This document shows, one piece after another, positions 24,212 through 34,110 of a stretch of 64,000 nt of DNA. The stretch is from Vampirovibrionales bacterium (GTDB taxonomy: Bacteria; Cyanobacteriota; Vampirovibrionia; Vampirovibrionales; Vampirovibrionaceae). Location of the stretch: assembly GCA_029866025.1 (NCBI GenBank), contig JARXAD010000012.1, forward strand, positions 1-64,000. Direction: 5' to 3'. How positions within the stretch are numbered: the first letter of the stretch is position 1; each line of letters opens with the position of its first letter. The notes under the pieces were generated by a model, which ran no database searches, was not told where the DNA came from, and worked only from the letters and a program-made list of their open reading frames with translations. The position numbers and the translations under genes were made by a program.

Positions 24212-25159
24212 TTACCACGCTTGAGGCGCAGGGCCATACTGGTTGGGACCACCGTAGCCACCACCGCGTTGTCCGCCACCGTAACCACCGCCACGCTGGC
24301 CGCCACCACCGTAGCCGGGACCTGGACCAGGAGCACCGTAACCACCACCCCGTTGTCCGCCGCCACCGTAGCCGGGACCAGGACCGGGTGCACCGTAACC
24401 ACCGCCGCGTTGCCCGCCGCCGTAACCACCGCCACCGTAGCCGGGGCCTGGACCAGGAGCACCGTAGCCACCACCGCGTTGTCCGCCGCCGTAACCACCG
24501 CCACCATAGCCTGGGCCAGGAGCACCGTAACCGCCACCATAGCCGCCGCCGTAGCCGTCATCATAGCCACCGCCCGGAGGGCCATAACCGCCACCGCCAG
24601 GAAAGCGCTGATTCACGCGAGCAGGATCCGCAAAGAGAATCTGGAGTGCTTGGCCTTCCATCATCGTGCCGTCAAAGCGTTCAATCACGGCTTGGGCTTG
24701 TTCCGTGGTGGCCATTTCGGCAAAACCATAGGTGCGTTGTTCACCCGTGTACCGATCGGCAGGAACTTTAAGGCTGACGACTTGACCCAATTGGCTGAAC
24801 AGAGCCGTTAAATGCTCTTCGCTGGCCGTGGGGCCAATGTTACGAATAAAGAGCTTGGGATTGGGAGGAGCACCAAACAGGGCTTCTTGCTGGCTTTTTA
24901 AACGGTTTTCATCTTGATAATTCACGGCAATAGGGCGCTGATCCAGCACCAAGCCATTCAACTCTTCCACCGCTTTGGCCGCATCATCGGCATTGGCCAT
25001 TTCAATAAAGGCGTAACCCTTATGACGACCGGTATAGCGGTTCATGGGCATTTTCATGAGTTCTAAGGGGCCATGAGCGGCAAATAAGTTGTATAAATCG
25101 TCTTCACTCACATTCCAGCTAACGTTTGCTACAAATAATTTACGATTAATATCACTCAT
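24212..25159 (-). CDS. RNA-binding protein with two RRMs and a Gly-rich tail
   Basis: The start at ATG 25159 is chosen because AAGGA lies about ten bases upstream; a longer in-frame start at 25180 is less likely. The protein has 315 residues. RRM1 (about 6-85) has RNP2 KLFVANVSW and RNP1 KGYAFIEMA. RRM2 (about 100-180) has RNP2 KLFIRNIGP and RNP1 RTYGFAEMA. Residues 195-315 are a low-complexity tail of GGGYG, QRGGGYG and APGPG repeats. It resembles cyanobacterial Rbp proteins, which bind U-rich RNA and are often cold induced, but two RRMs in one chain is less usual there. The tail is encoded by imperfect DNA repeats. Confidence 0.92.
   Translation of the reverse strand: MSDINRKLFVANVSWNVSEDDLYNLFAAHGPLELMKMPMNRYTGRHKGYAFIEMANADDAAKAVEELNGLVLDQRPIAVNYQDENRLKSQQEALFGAPPNPKLFIRNIGPTASEEHLTALFSQLGQVVSLKVPADRYTGEQRTYGFAEMATTEQAQAVIERFDGTMMEGQALQILFADPARVNQRFPGGGGYGPPGGGYDDGYGGGYGGGYGAPGPGYGGGGYGGGQRGGGYGAPGPGPGYGGGGYGGGQRGGGYGAPGPGPGYGGGGQRGGGYGAPGPGPGYGGGGQRGGGYGGGQRGGGYGGPNQYGPAPQAW
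24230..24590. repeat. Imperfect tandem repeats coding for the Gly-rich tail
   Basis: Repeated units such as CACCGTAACCACC, GCGTTGTCCGCC and CGTAGCCGGG recur along this stretch in the reading frame of the RNA-binding protein. Units are multiples of three bases, so length changes keep the frame. ORFs in other frames here are shadows of the repeat. Confidence 0.85.
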
Positions 25160-25469
25160 TTCGATGGTTCCTTTCGACATTCAATAAAACCTGTATCAAA
25201 TCAACATTGAAAAATGAACAATAAACGAGGATTACACCCAAAAGTCTAAATATTTAACCCAAAAGACGCACTAAACATCGTTTGTTCCACTGCCATGTGC
25301 CCAACTGCATTATTTTGGTTGTTCGCTCTATATCGAATCAAAAACAATCCCACCGATACAAAAATCCTAGCTTTACGTAAATTTTAGCCACTCTAAAATA
25401 GTACAAAATTCACTATAACCGTGAATTTCGCTGCATACAGCATGTGTCGTAAAAAACCCAGCAAATTGC
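25160..25469. other. Long AT-rich leader before the RRM gene
   Basis: These 310 bases between the rpmB stop and the RRM start are AT-rich and contain no gene. On the minus strand a direct repeat CTTTTGGGT occurs twice, separated by an AT-rich spacer (about 25240-25267). The stretch is large enough for a promoter and a long 5' leader, which would suit post-transcriptional or cold control. Confidence 0.45.
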
Positions 25470-25718
25470 CTAGATGCCCGGAATGACATCAGCCGGATCG
25501 GAGCCCAAGCGCTTAATGGCGGCACGAAAACCGTAGCGACCAATGGTTTTAATGGCACGGGTAGAAACGCGCAAGCGAACAGTGCGACCGGTTTCTGGGT
25601 CTAAAAAGCGTTTCCATTGTAGGTTGGCTTGTTGAGGTTTGCTGTGGTGCTTATTGGAAAAGCTAACTTTATTGGCCCGGTTGTATTTTTTTCCGGACAG
25701 GGCACATTTCTTGGCCAT
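25470..25718 (-). CDS. rpmB: 50S ribosomal protein L28
   Basis: This 82-residue protein starts MAKKCALSGKKYNRANKVSFSN and continues with a conserved HSKP-like segment, then LQWKRF, VRLRVSTRAIKTI. L28 lies near the 23S rRNA around the E site. The first CxxC of zinc-type L28 is not present (only one cysteine), so it is a C-minus-like form. It stands alone, without the L33 gene that often follows it. It is the gene immediately upstream, on the same strand, of the RRM protein, separated by a 310-base gap. Confidence 0.95.
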   Translation of the reverse strand: MAKKCALSGKKYNRANKVSFSNKHHSKPQQANLQWKRFLDPETGRTVRLRVSTRAIKTIGRYGFRAAIKRLGSDPADVIPGI

Positions 25719-25892
25719 TGGTTGACGCTCCTAAAACAGCAGATTAGAAAAAAATTAGAACAAATAAAACTGATGCAGCACCTGCTTGAGGGATAACTCA
25801 AACTCAATCAGGAATCACAGACTTATACTATAGCCGACGACACGCCCGTTGGCAAATAGTTTGTAACAAACCCAGGGCGGTATCAGGACCAT

Positions 25893-26381
25893 TTAAAGGC
25901 GCAACCGTTTTTCCATAAAATACGCATCCTCAAAGGGATTGTCGTTGTAACTAGAGATATCCTCAAAGCCCATGCGCTCGTACAGCTTACGGGCTGCCGT
26001 TAAACGCCCCACCGAATCCAGAATCATCCGCTCATATCCAGCCTCGGTAGCGTCCTCCAAGGCTGCTTCTATCAGCCATTTTCCAATGCCTTGCCCTGTA
26101 ACGCTAGCACTCACAAACAAGCGCTTTAGTTCTGCGGTCGTCGCATCAAAACGATAGTACGCCGTGCACCCCACAGGCTGACCTTGCCACAAAGCCAAAT
26201 ACAGCTCGCCACCTTGACTGGTGGCATAACGCCCTGGCAATACCACCACCTCGGCCTCAAACCCCTGAAAATCAAGAGGTATGCCCAAGGCTGCGTTAAA
26301 GGCCTGATAATCTCGAAACAGCTGCACCAACGGCGCCAAATCAAAATGGACTTTTGAATACCGCTGAATGACCAACACCAT
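25893..26381 (-). CDS. GNAT family N-acetyltransferase
   Basis: This 162-residue protein has the GNAT order: a mobile N-terminal part, LALWQGQPVGCTAYYRF (strand 4), then ELKRLFVSASVTGQGIGKWLIEAALEDA. In the last block VSASVTGQGIGKWL is the acetyl-CoA pyrophosphate loop (Q/R-x-x-G-x-G/A). It ends with the RLYERMGFED motif. The family transfers an acetyl group from CoA to an amine; the acceptor cannot be read. Its ATG overlaps the tyrS stop by one base (TAATG), so the two are translationally coupled. Confidence 0.9.
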   Translation of the reverse strand: MVLVIQRYSKVHFDLAPLVQLFRDYQAFNAALGIPLDFQGFEAEVVVLPGRYATSQGGELYLALWQGQPVGCTAYYRFDATTAELKRLFVSASVTGQGIGKWLIEAALEDATEAGYERMILDSVGRLTAARKLYERMGFEDISSYNDNPFEDAYFMEKRLRL

Positions 26382-27661
26382 TAGGAAAAATTCACCCGTA
26401 AAAACTGGCGTTTACCGGCTTGTAGCACAGTGCTGGTGCCCGCAGCGCCAGAGAACTGGGTCGTTCCCTCGGGCCATTTGGTGCCGTCTTGCTTTAGGCC
26501 ACCGCCGGCAATTAGGCGCTTGCCTTCCCCCTTACTGGGAATCACATTATGGGTAACCAACACATCCAGCACGTCGTGGGGGGTATCCGCTGCCAGAGTG
26601 GTTTCAGGAATATCGTCAGGAATTTCCTTATTACGGAACTGATTGATAAAGGCCTGCTCGGCTGCTTCGCCGGTTCCTGCGCCGCAATACTCATTGGTGA
26701 GCCACTTGGCCATGTATGCCTTCACATCGCGAGGGTTGAGGCCCCCTTGATCCGAAGGCTTACCCAGCAGGGCGACTTGCTCGGCGACTTGGTCAGGCGT
26801 CATGGGCGTCAGCAAGGTTTCGTAGCGTGGAATCAAGGCATCGGGTATGGACATCAACTTGCCAAAGAAGTTGTTGGGGTCATCGGTGAGGTTAATGCAG
26901 TGATCGGGGTAGCTTTTGCTCATTTTCACCACCCCATCGGTGCCTTCCAAAATGGGGGCTAAAATGACGAGTTGGCTGGGCTTTTGCCCGTCTTTTCCTT
27001 GGCCGTAAGCGCTTTGCAGCTCTCGCCCCATCAGGTTGTTAAAGCGCTGATCGCTGCCGCCCAGCTCAATATCGCTTTCCAGCATCACGCTGTCGTAGCC
27101 TTGCATCAGCGGGTAAAATAGCTCGTGCATGTAAATGGGGCGATGCTCCGTGTAGCGTTTGTTAAAGTCATCGCGTTCTAAAATTTGGGCCACGGTGGCC
27201 CGCGCCGATAGCTTGAGAAAATCCCCCAGCGCCATACCGCTAAACCACTCGCTGTTGCGCACAATACGCAGTTTGGTTAGGTCTAAAATTTTAGCGGCTT
27301 GATCCAAATAGGTTTGGGCGTTGGCCGTCACTTCCGCTTCGGTGAGGGGCGGGCGGGTTTCGTTTTTGCCGCTGGGGTCACCAATCATGGCGGTGGCATC
27401 CCCAATAATCAAAATAGCGTCGTGGCCTAAATCTTGAAACAACCGAAGCTTTTTGAGTACCACGGCATGGCCCAAATGCAAATCAGGGCGGGTGGGGTCT
27501 AGACCTAGCTTCACTTTAAGGGGCGTTCGGGTTTCTGCTGCATATTGCAGACGCTTGGCCACGGCCTCCAGGCTGGGCAGGGCTTCTCCGCCTTTGACGA
27601 TGGCGTGGGCCTGCTCCATAAAAATAGGGTCAATGGCGGTGAGGGTAGTCGATGAAACCAT
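26381..27661 (-). CDS. tyrS: Tyrosyl-tRNA synthetase
   Basis: TyrS attaches tyrosine to tRNA-Tyr. This 426-residue protein has HLGH at residues 62-65 (class I HIGH motif), the tyrosine pocket around ILIIGDATAMIGDPSGK, and KMSKS in VVKMSKSYP near residue 245. A C-terminal S4-type RNA-binding domain ends the chain (about 355-425; TNVIPSKGEGKRLIAGGGL, then VLQAGKRQFLRV). The length is typical of the TyrRS group with KMSKS. It is the first gene of a minus-strand run that continues with the GNAT gene. No T-box is evident upstream. Confidence 0.96.
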   Translation of the reverse strand: MVSSTTLTAIDPIFMEQAHAIVKGGEALPSLEAVAKRLQYAAETRTPLKVKLGLDPTRPDLHLGHAVVLKKLRLFQDLGHDAILIIGDATAMIGDPSGKNETRPPLTEAEVTANAQTYLDQAAKILDLTKLRIVRNSEWFSGMALGDFLKLSARATVAQILERDDFNKRYTEHRPIYMHELFYPLMQGYDSVMLESDIELGGSDQRFNNLMGRELQSAYGQGKDGQKPSQLVILAPILEGTDGVVKMSKSYPDHCINLTDDPNNFFGKLMSIPDALIPRYETLLTPMTPDQVAEQVALLGKPSDQGGLNPRDVKAYMAKWLTNEYCGAGTGEAAEQAFINQFRNKEIPDDIPETTLAADTPHDVLDVLVTHNVIPSKGEGKRLIAGGGLKQDGTKWPEGTTQFSGAAGTSTVLQAGKRQFLRVNFS

Positions 27662-27805
27662 TACAAGAAACCTTTCTCAATGAGAGGAAGCGTAAAGCAA
27701 TATTACAGTAAACTTCAAGAATCATATGGCTGGGGCCGACACCCCCTACCTACGGCTTAAAAAACAACCATTTATTAGCCGTCATTAATAAAGGATTCCT
27801 CCACC

Positions 27806-28510
27806 ATGAATTTTGGCCTGAATACCAATCATTCTTTTTTTCGCCAGCAACAAAGGGCCGGCGCTGCTGCTCCAGAAAGGACGAGTGTTCCCGTAGGTGG
27901 CGACGGTAGCGGTGACGGTACACCTGCCGACTCGACGATCCCCATTGAGATCGCAGGAAACTATAACTCTCAAGACAACCAAATCAATATGGCTGCTATT
28001 TTAAAACAGCGCAATATCAAGTTTACTATTCCTTCCAGTACCAACCATGCCACCATTAATCTTTTAGGTGGTGAAGGCAACGACACCGTTGGTGATTCAG
28101 GAAGCCACAACAAGATTACAGCAAACACCATGGGCGGCGCTGATAATTACTTTGCATCCAGTAACTACTCCCACATTAACGTCAATTTGGGCAGTGGTGA
28201 CGACACCTTTTATTGGAACAATACCGTGGGAACCCATGCCACCGTTATTGGTGGCGACGGAAACGATACACTCAACTTAGCGGGTGTACTTGAGCAATCG
28301 GGTCCTAATAAAGAGATCAGCTTGCCCGCCAAGCCCCGGATTATGGGGACTTACGAACCCGGCCAATCGTTTAGGGTTCTTTTTGGCATTGGGAACATTC
28401 TCACCATTGATCCCACCACGGAAAACGTTGTTATCCCAAACCGAGAAGTTCCCGGTGGCGACAGAGAGACACTAACGCTGGATGAATTTGCAGCCTGGTG
28501 CCTCAGTTAG
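27806..28510 (+). CDS. Orphan protein with RTX-like Gly-Asp repeats
   Basis: In this 234-residue protein residues 85-165 contain repeats such as GGEGNDTVGD, LGSGDDTFYW and GGDGNDTLNL. This is the GGxGxD nonapeptide of calcium-binding RTX and haemolysin-type proteins, which fold as a parallel beta-roll outside the cell. Only a few good units exist, and no secretion gene is adjacent. The N-terminus MNFGLNTNHSFF has no signal peptide but carries the FG pattern at residues 3-4. A good ribosome site (AAAGGA) precedes the ATG. The stop overlaps the convergent gene by eight bases. It is AT-richer than its neighbours. Confidence 0.75.
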   Translation: MNFGLNTNHSFFRQQQRAGAAAPERTSVPVGGDGSGDGTPADSTIPIEIAGNYNSQDNQINMAAILKQRNIKFTIPSSTNHATINLLGGEGNDTVGDSGSHNKITANTMGGADNYFASSNYSHINVNLGSGDDTFYWNNTVGTHATVIGGDGNDTLNLAGVLEQSGPNKEISLPAKPRIMGTYEPGQSFRVLFGIGNILTIDPTTENVVIPNREVPGGDRETLTLDEFAAWCLS

Positions 28511-28751
28511 TTAGCACTTCTCCCATTATCCAAGCCCCTTCGCACACCAACACCGTATTTGGCACGGCATTTAGCGAGGGGGTTTTGGTTTGAGAAGCAT
28601 TTTTCACTTCCACCACCGCCCAGCGTAGGAGTTCGGCACCTTGGGGCACGTGGGGCTGCAAAGCGGTTAATAATTCGGTTTCCAGTGCTTCTACGGTGGG
28701 GGGAAGCTGTTCGGCAAGCCACGGCAACTCCGTGCGAAAGGATTGAATCAT
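28503..28751 (-). CDS. Small conserved-looking hypothetical protein
   Basis: I do not recognise this 82-residue protein. It has a predicted helix followed by LQPHVPQGAELLRWAVVEVKNA and a final VLVCEGAWIM strand, a pattern of a small alpha/beta domain. The gene overlaps the end of the RTX-like gene by eight bases and is divergent from lpdA. A competing ORF in another frame (28507-28791) has weaker composition. It could be a short regulator or an adaptor; nothing in the sequence decides this. Confidence 0.5.
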   Translation of the reverse strand: MIQSFRTELPWLAEQLPPTVEALETELLTALQPHVPQGAELLRWAVVEVKNASQTKTPSLNAVPNTVLVCEGAWIMGEVLTN

Positions 28752-28753
28752 CG

Positions 28754-28783
28754 TTGGAGGAACCTTGTGCTTTTGGGCATAAT
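28754..28783 (+). promoter_or_regulatory. Putative promoter of lpdA-lipB
   Basis: TTGGAG (28754-28759) and CATAAT (28778-28783) are 18 bases apart. The lpdA GTG start is at 28822, which leaves a leader of about 30 bases containing GGAG. Confidence 0.45.
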
Positions 28784-28821
28784 AGGGGCATTCAGCTTAT
28801 CAGCAATTTGGAGTTCCCGCC

Positions 28822-30303
28822 GTGCGTTCACCCAGCGATTTATCAAAAACCGCCCAGCATTCTGTCATCATTGGGGCTGGCCCCGGTGGCTACGTGGCCG
28901 CCATTCGGTTGGCACAACTCACGGCAGGGACTGACCATAAAATTACGGTTATTGATAAAGCCCCGTCCTTCGGGGGTGTATGCCTCAACTGGGGCTGCAT
29001 CCCTAGCAAATCCCTTATTCATGCCGCCAGCGTGTACGAGAGCATGGGCGATGAGGCTGCCCTTATGGGAATCTCCACATCCAAGCCCACCGTGGATTTA
29101 CCCAAAATGATGGCGTGGAAAGACGGCATCGTCAAACAACTCACCGGCGGCATTGCTCAACTCTTTAAAACCCACGGCATCCACACCCTGCAAGGGGAAG
29201 CCACTTTTAAAGACGCGAATACCCTCTCCATTAAAAAACCCGACGGCTCTATTGAATCGCTAGCCTTTAACCAGTGCTTGATTGCCACCGGCTCATCGTC
29301 TATTGCCATTCCCAGCGCTCCGCTGGATGGCGACGTGGTGATTACCTCCAATGAAGCCGTGAATTTGCAAGCCATTCCCAAGCATTTGGTGGTGGTGGGC
29401 GGCGGCGTCATTGGCCTAGAGCTGGGCGTGTTTTACCACAAGCTGGGGGCCCAAGTAACCGTGGTGGAAATGCAGTCCAGCATTCTGCCCGGCATGGATA
29501 CCGAGATTGTGAAGGCCATGACGCGTAGCCTCAAAAAGCGGGGCCTCAACATTCTTACCAATACCGCCCTCCAAAGCGTTTCGGTTGCGAAAGGTCAAGC
29601 CACCGTCACGATAAAAACCGACGCTGGGACGGAAACAATGACCGCCGATAAGGTATTGGTGGCCGTGGGGCGCAAACCCAACACGGGCAGTCTCAATCTT
29701 TCTGCCGCTGGCATTACGGCAGATGCCAAAGGCTTTATTCCCACCGATGATCAGCTGCGCACGGGCAAACGCCATATTTTTGCCATTGGCGATACCACAA
29801 AGCCTCCCCTATTGGCCCACAAAGCCAGCAAAGAAGGATTAGTGGCAGCAGCCGTAATGGCGGGCGGTAACGACCGACTGGATGTGCGTGCCATGCCTGC
29901 CGCTGTGTTTACCGACCCCGAGATTGCCAGCGTGGGGCTTACCGAAGCCGAAGCCATAGCGAAAGGGCTTCCCATTAAAGTCGGCACCTTCCCCTTTGCC
30001 GCCAGTGGCCGCGCCTTGACGATGAATGCCCCTGAAGGCATGGCCAAAATCATTGCCCACGCCGATACCGACGAAATTTTGGGCGTCCATATGATGGGAG
30101 CCCACGTGGCCGACCTGATTGGCGAAGCGGCACTGGGCATTGAATTAGGCGCCACCGCTGAAGACTTGGCTCTCACCGTCCATACCCACCCCACACTGGC
30201 AGAAGTGCTCATGGAAGCGGCGGAAGCGGTCCATAATTTGGCCATTCATGTGGCCAAGCCACCGAGCAAGAAGCCTGCTTCTAACACTCCGGCGTTGGTT
30301 TAA
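28822..30303 (+). CDS. lpdA: Dihydrolipoyl dehydrogenase
   Basis: This flavoprotein (493 residues) reoxidises lipoyl groups of 2-oxoacid dehydrogenases or the glycine cleavage H protein with NAD+. It has the FAD site GAGPGG (18-23), the redox disulphide C54/C59 in GGVCLNWGCIPSKS, the NAD site VVVGGGVIGLELG (about 194-206), a second FAD contact FAIGDTT, and the C-terminal HTHPTLAE with the catalytic His-Glu pair. The start is GTG at 28822, with GGAG eight bases upstream. It is followed after five bases by lipB, so the two are co-transcribed for lipoate-dependent enzymes. Confidence 0.96.
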   Translation: MRSPSDLSKTAQHSVIIGAGPGGYVAAIRLAQLTAGTDHKITVIDKAPSFGGVCLNWGCIPSKSLIHAASVYESMGDEAALMGISTSKPTVDLPKMMAWKDGIVKQLTGGIAQLFKTHGIHTLQGEATFKDANTLSIKKPDGSIESLAFNQCLIATGSSSIAIPSAPLDGDVVITSNEAVNLQAIPKHLVVVGGGVIGLELGVFYHKLGAQVTVVEMQSSILPGMDTEIVKAMTRSLKKRGLNILTNTALQSVSVAKGQATVTIKTDAGTETMTADKVLVAVGRKPNTGSLNLSAAGITADAKGFIPTDDQLRTGKRHIFAIGDTTKPPLLAHKASKEGLVAAAVMAGGNDRLDVRAMPAAVFTDPEIASVGLTEAEAIAKGLPIKVGTFPFAASGRALTMNAPEGMAKIIAHADTDEILGVHMMGAHVADLIGEAALGIELGATAEDLALTVHTHPTLAEVLMEAAEAVHNLAIHVAKPPSKKPASNTPALV

Positions 30304-30308
30304 CAGTA

Positions 30309-30989
30309 ATGGACCATCGGGTTCCTCAAGCGGTTTGGAGTGCTCTAAAAACGTCGATAGAGCAACCGTCTTTGTTTGTACCCAGTGCCAGCGCCCTAAC
30401 GTGGGAAGCCTTTGGCGTGTTGCCACACCCTCCTGCTGACTACAAGCCTGTGTACGAGCGCATGAAAGCCTTGGTAGCGGCTCGACAGGCTGACGACATT
30501 GGCGACACAATTTTGTATGGCGAGCACGCGCCTGTGTTTACCACGGGGCGCAACACCGACGCTAACCACCTCCCCAGACACTTGCCACTCTCAGGGTGCG
30601 AAATCCCCATCGTTCCCATTGAGCGCGGCGGCAGCATTACCTATCATGGGCCGGGGCAGGCGGTGATGTATCCCATCCTCAAGCTAAATAACGGCCAACG
30701 CGACCTTCATGCCTATCTTCGCTGGCTGGAAGAGGTGTGTATCACAGCGCTAGCCGCTCTGGGCCAGCAAAGTCATCGCTACAAGAAAGACGATACCAAC
30801 ACCACCGGCGTGTGGGTCACAAAGAATGACAACCCACCTCAAAAAATTGCCTCCGTGGGAGTCGCCGTGAGCCGCTGGGTGACGTATCACGGCTTGGCCC
30901 TAAACGTAGCCTGCGATCTCTCGCCCAACCAGCTCATCTTCCCCTGCGGCTTTGGCGCCGAGGTTATGACCACCATTGCTTTGCAGTAG
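30309..30989 (+). CDS. lipB: Octanoyltransferase LipB
   Basis: LipB moves octanoate from acyl carrier protein to a lipoyl domain lysine, the first step of lipoate synthesis. This 226-residue protein has the signature RGGSITYHGPGQ near residues 107-118. It also has KIASVGVAVSRWVTYHGLALNV with the catalytic lysine near 178, and the catalytic cysteine in PCGFG near residue 212. It lacks the long C-terminal end of some homologues. LipB lies directly behind lpdA, but no lipA is present. Its last bases overlap a frameshifted minus-strand gene. Confidence 0.93.
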   Translation: MDHRVPQAVWSALKTSIEQPSLFVPSASALTWEAFGVLPHPPADYKPVYERMKALVAARQADDIGDTILYGEHAPVFTTGRNTDANHLPRHLPLSGCEIPIVPIERGGSITYHGPGQAVMYPILKLNNGQRDLHAYLRWLEEVCITALAALGQQSHRYKKDDTNTTGVWVTKNDNPPQKIASVGVAVSRWVTYHGLALNVACDLSPNQLIFPCGFGAEVMTTIALQ

Positions 30990-31277
30990 CACCAATAGGC
31001 TCAAACAGGGTTTTTAAATAGGTTGTTATATCATTCAGCTTTGTATTAGGCGTTACAGTAACGGTAAATTCACGCTCATCAGTCGAGTTACCGCCCGTTA
31101 GGGCAGATCGTGACACCACATGCGAAGGCTCTCTCCCCTTAGCGTGTTATCAAGAGCGGCCATAGCACTTAAGGCATTGGGGCCATTGTTGTAAAACGAC
31201 AGCAAAAATTCATTGGAATTGCTGGTCGCCCTCACTTCAAAAGGAATTTGCCCAAAGGCCACACGGGTTAAGCGCAT
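30964..31277 (-). pseudogene. Frameshifted small orphan gene
   Basis: Starting at ATG 31277, after a good ribosome site (TGAGGATTG), the frame gives MRLTRVAFGQIPFEVR... for about 57 codons and stops. A second frame continues the same composition (EFTVTVTPNTKLNDITTYLKTLFEPIG) to a stop at 30964. The two join cleanly if two bases are removed from the GGGGAGAGAG tract near 31139, giving about 104 codons. The cause is either slippage in the GA repeat or a sequencing error. Residues 8-9 are FG, as in other orphans. The end overlaps lipB. No family is recognised. Confidence 0.6.
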
Positions 31278-31362
31278 TTAACGCAATCCTCACCCCAAAA
31301 CATTGTTAATATTTCCCCTATAATACAGAGGCTTAATGACATTTATTTGACACGGTACGCTT
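31278..31362. promoter_or_regulatory. Divergent promoter region of gatC and the frameshifted gene
   Basis: The 85 bases before gatC contain CCTATAATACAGAGG (about 31316-31330), whose TATAAT is a good -10 box for gatC. A suitable -35 (ATTGTTAAT region) lies upstream. The transcript would start near 31335. Confidence 0.5.
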
Positions 31363-31689
31363 ATGACCCAATCCACCGCCACCATCCCCGTCACTCCCGA
31401 GCTCATCGATCACATTGCCAACCTGTCGCGCTTGGCCCTAAGCGATGACGAAAAAGCCAAAATGTTGGACGAACTGCCTCGCATTTTAGGCATGGTGGCC
31501 CAACTGAGTGAACTGGACACCAGCAGCATTACCAGCGATGTGGGCTGGGTGAGCGGCCTACCCGCCGATGCCAGCATGCCCCTGCGCCCCGATACCGAAG
31601 GTCAATTTGGCAAACGCAGCATATTGGACAGCAACCCCCCCAAGCCTGAAGACGGCTACTTTGCGGTGCCTCAAATCCTTGAGGTCTAA
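31363..31689 (+). CDS. gatC: Asp/Glu-tRNA amidotransferase subunit C
   Basis: This 108-residue protein starts ITPELIDHIANLSRLALSDDEKAK, the GatC signature (helix with LARLxL). The centre is IxxMVxxLxExD-like (MVAQLSELDTSSI), and the C-terminal PLRPD and ILDSNPPKPEDGYFAVPQIL segment threads around GatA. GatCAB turns Glu-tRNA-Gln and Asp-tRNA-Asn into the amide forms, so the organism probably lacks GlnRS or AsnRS. The other subunits are not in the window. TATAAT at about 31318 gives its own promoter. Confidence 0.95.
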   Translation: MTQSTATIPVTPELIDHIANLSRLALSDDEKAKMLDELPRILGMVAQLSELDTSSITSDVGWVSGLPADASMPLRPDTEGQFGKRSILDSNPPKPEDGYFAVPQILEV

Positions 31690-33532
<1,843 letters not shown>

Positions 33533-33534
33533 GG

Positions 33535-33555
33535 GGAGGCAAATGCCTCCTTTTT
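33535..33555 (+). terminator. pyrG terminator
   Basis: GGAGGC-AAAT-GCCTCC is followed by TTTTT three bases after the pyrG stop. It ends before the TPR gene start at 33571. Confidence 0.85.
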
Positions 33556-33570
33556 AAAGGGGTAGCCCTT

Positions 33571-34110
33571 ATGCGATTTTCTAGCCCTTCACTCTGTGCA
33601 ATCGCACTCTGCATTGCTATTTTTGGGATTTTGGGTGTGTGGAATACGCCACAGAGTTTGGCTGAGCAGCAAACGACGATTTTTCCCTCGCCCCTTAAGG
33701 CGGAACTTCGGTGGATTGACGTGAAGCAAAACGCCCTGCGCTTTGAGAAAAAAGGCGTACAGGCCATGGCCATTGAGGATTACCTCACCGCCATTGACGC
33801 CTTTCAGCTGGGCATTCGCCTCAATCCCGATTCCAAGCTGTCGGCTAGCCTGTACCACAACTTAGGGCTGAGTTTTCGAGCTATCAAAGACTACCCCCGC
33901 GCCATACGCGCCGCCCAACACGCCATGATGCTGCACCCTGATTTTGAAATGTATCGCTTTCACCTGATTCGAACCTACGAGGCCGCCGGCTTACTGCCCC
34001 AAGCCCAACAAGAATTTGAGCACCTACTAGCCGAAAACCCCGACAACAACGAAGTCACCTCGCTGTTGCAACTTACGCGAGAACGCCAAGAGGATCTCAA
34101 TCGCCAGTAG
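33571..34110 (+). CDS. Exported TPR-repeat protein
   Basis: This 179-residue protein has a signal peptide (LCAIALCIAIFGILGV, about 8-23; possible cleavage after SLA near 31). It is followed by three tetratricopeptide-like repeats (about 55-165), for example YLTAIDAFQLGIRLNPDS, YHNLGLSFRAIKDYPRAIRAAQHAMMLHPD and IRTYEAAGLLPQAQQEFEHLLAENPD. TPRs form a protein-binding groove, here outside the cytoplasmic membrane. The start lies only 15 bases after the pyrG terminator, so it may need read-through or an internal promoter. Its end overlaps the convergent YkgJ gene by 14 bases. Confidence 0.85.
   Translation: MRFSSPSLCAIALCIAIFGILGVWNTPQSLAEQQTTIFPSPLKAELRWIDVKQNALRFEKKGVQAMAIEDYLTAIDAFQLGIRLNPDSKLSASLYHNLGLSFRAIKDYPRAIRAAQHAMMLHPDFEMYRFHLIRTYEAAGLLPQAQQEFEHLLAENPDNNEVTSLLQLTRERQEDLNRQ

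Noticed and set aside
24221-24811. Plus-strand and alternative minus-strand ORFs over the Gly-rich repeats
   Set aside because: They arise from the repetitive coding sequence of the RRM protein; their translations are simple Thr/Ala/Val or His/Arg repeats.
28507-28791. 94-codon ORF overlapping the small gene at 28503-28751
   Set aside because: It runs through the likely lpdA promoter and has a less protein-like composition than the competing frame.
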